Shown here piece by piece: positions 63,399 to 64,000 of a stretch of 64,000 bases of DNA (position 1 is its first letter; the number at the start of each line of letters is the position of its first letter). The notes beneath the pieces were generated by a model. The model was not told the origin of the DNA. It worked only from the letters and a program-made list of their open reading frames with translations, and searched no databases. This DNA comes from JAPOKJ01 sp031421635 (GTDB taxonomy: Bacteria > Pseudomonadota > Gammaproteobacteria > Burkholderiales > Burkholderiaceae_E), in assembly GCA_031421635.1 (NCBI GenBank), contig JANOPA010000125.1:85287-149286 (forward strand), in the 5' to 3' direction. The translations under genes were made by a program, and so were the position numbers.

Positions 63399-63788
63399 TT
63401 TCTCAACACTACGGGAACAATGTAGAGGAGGCGGGTGCTCTCCCGCAAATCGCTCTAAAGCCGCGGCGATTTTAGAATCGCTAAGCTTGCATTCGACTAA
63501 CTGAGAAATCTGTCCAGATTCGATCAAGCTAAAATCGACCTCTGCCTGATCTTTTGTTCGTATGTAATGCAAGTCCAGTTCTTTGCCCAGAACATCGCGT
63601 TGGTAGTGAGTCCATTTTAAGAGATGGGTTGCTAGCAGGTTTTCGAAACGCAGGCCATCGTCACCGCGTACCATCCCCGAGTCGTAAAAGTAAACTTTAG
63701 GTGCTTTTAGCAAGGAACGAGCAATATTTTTATGCCACGGTCTAACGGTAAAAATAATGTAGAGAGCTTCCAGTACTTGCAAACCGCG
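63375..63788 (-). pseudogene. DUF4143 ATPase, C-terminal remnant
   Basis: About 120 residues of the DUF4143 C-terminal domain that follows an AAA ATPase: VLEALYIIFTVRPWHKN, APKVYFYDSGM, FENLLATHLLKW and AEVDFSLIE...LVECKLSD (PD-ExK-like core residues in DLHYIRTKDQAEVDF). The AAA part is absent: homology stops at about 63785 where the IS91-like sequence starts. The 3' end also looks altered and runs 24 bases into pcp. Confidence 0.75.
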
Positions 63789-63792
63789 CGTA

Positions 63793-64000
63793 ATTGAAAA
63801 GTTATGCGCCAACCTGCAAGGTTTCGGCCTGCATGCGGCGGTGCGTTGTGGTGCCGGGAAGAGAAAGACCCTGGAGCGGCTGTGTCGTTACATTGCCCGC
63901 CCAGCGCTCGCCAATGAGCGGGTGCAGTGCAACGCGGCAGGCCAGGTCGAGCTGAAGCTCAAGACGCCGTGGCGAGACGGCACGACGCATCAGGTGATGT
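63793..64000 (+). mobile_element. IS91-like (Y2) transposase fragment, open to the right edge
   Basis: On the plus strand the frame reads EKLCANLQGFGLHAAVRC, then KTLERLCRYIARPALANERV and LKTPWRDGTTHQVM to the window end. This is a conserved region of IS91/IS801-type rolling-circle transposases, from the segment preceding the final domain. The N-terminal Zn-binding and Y2 catalytic part is missing on the left, where DUF4143 sequence begins, so this copy is truncated. GC content looks higher than the neighbours. Confidence 0.75.

Noticed and set aside
1..64000. CRISPR arrays, tRNA or rRNA genes, prophage, toxin-antitoxin or defence islands
   Set aside because: Looked for on reading through the window and not seen; no repeat-spacer pattern or cloverleaf region was found by eye, which cannot exclude a missed tRNA.

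Overview
The window looks like a chromosomal stretch of a beta-proteobacterium, most likely Burkholderiales. The evidence is five Bug/TctC-type periplasmic receptors (a family expanded in that order), TcuA/TcuB, RdgC, a YceH-type DUF480 protein, two PEP-CTERM proteins, and a base composition that looks mid-50s %GC by eye. I saw no rRNA, tRNA or CRISPR array, and no phage or defence system. The content is transport plus catabolism of small organic acids, amides and acyl-CoAs.

Layout. 0-24.6 kb: the end of a P1-family peptidase; a Bug receptor divergent from a tightly coupled peptide-type ABC importer (receptor, two permeases, two ATPases) that ends in an amidase; an AllA-like lyase; a DctPQM TRAP transporter with a 2-hydroxyacid dehydrogenase; tcuAB with a class II aldolase and a second 2-hydroxyacid dehydrogenase; an ABC exporter; an M23 peptidase; a mandelate-racemase-like enolase member; and a gutted 3-hydroxyisobutyrate-dehydrogenase-type gene. 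24.6-38.5 kb: a Bug receptor; an acyl-CoA dehydrogenase with a histone-H1-like tail, tail-to-tail with an aminoglycoside-phosphotransferase-fold kinase (the LvaA/LvaC or ACAD10/11 pairing); a MoxR/VWA pair; small proteins; a five-gene minus-strand operon (SDR, RraA-like aldolase, thioesterase, DUF480, threonine aldolase); a lipoprotein hydrolase; and a GST. 38.5-44.9 kb: a locus resembling cyclohexanecarboxylate degradation (MarR regulator, acyl-CoA dehydrogenase, acyl-CoA ligase, SDR, KstD-like flavoprotein). Two deletion junctions inside genes have produced a MarR-DctM chimera and a ligase/SDR stump pair. 44.9-57.7 kb: rdgC, two divergent Bug genes with twin-arginine signals, a CoA-transferase/enoyl-CoA hydratase/Bug operon, an exported deiminase, and a TAXI-TRAP transporter. 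57.7-64 kb: two PEP-CTERM genes, each behind a convincing sigma-54 -24/-12 promoter; a graveyard of gene remnants; a LysR regulator with a shortened helix-turn-helix; pyroglutamyl peptidase; and an IS91-like transposase cutting into a DUF4143 ATPase remnant.

The most notable observations are the repeated intragenic deletion junctions, the MarR operator palindromes next to a now chimeric regulator, the paired sigma-54 promoters of the PEP-CTERM genes, and the lysine/alanine-rich tail on the ACAD11-like dehydrogenase. No wholly new system is proven. The best candidates for unassigned chemistry are the TRAP/tcuAB/aldolase/dehydrogenase region and the ABC-amidase cluster.
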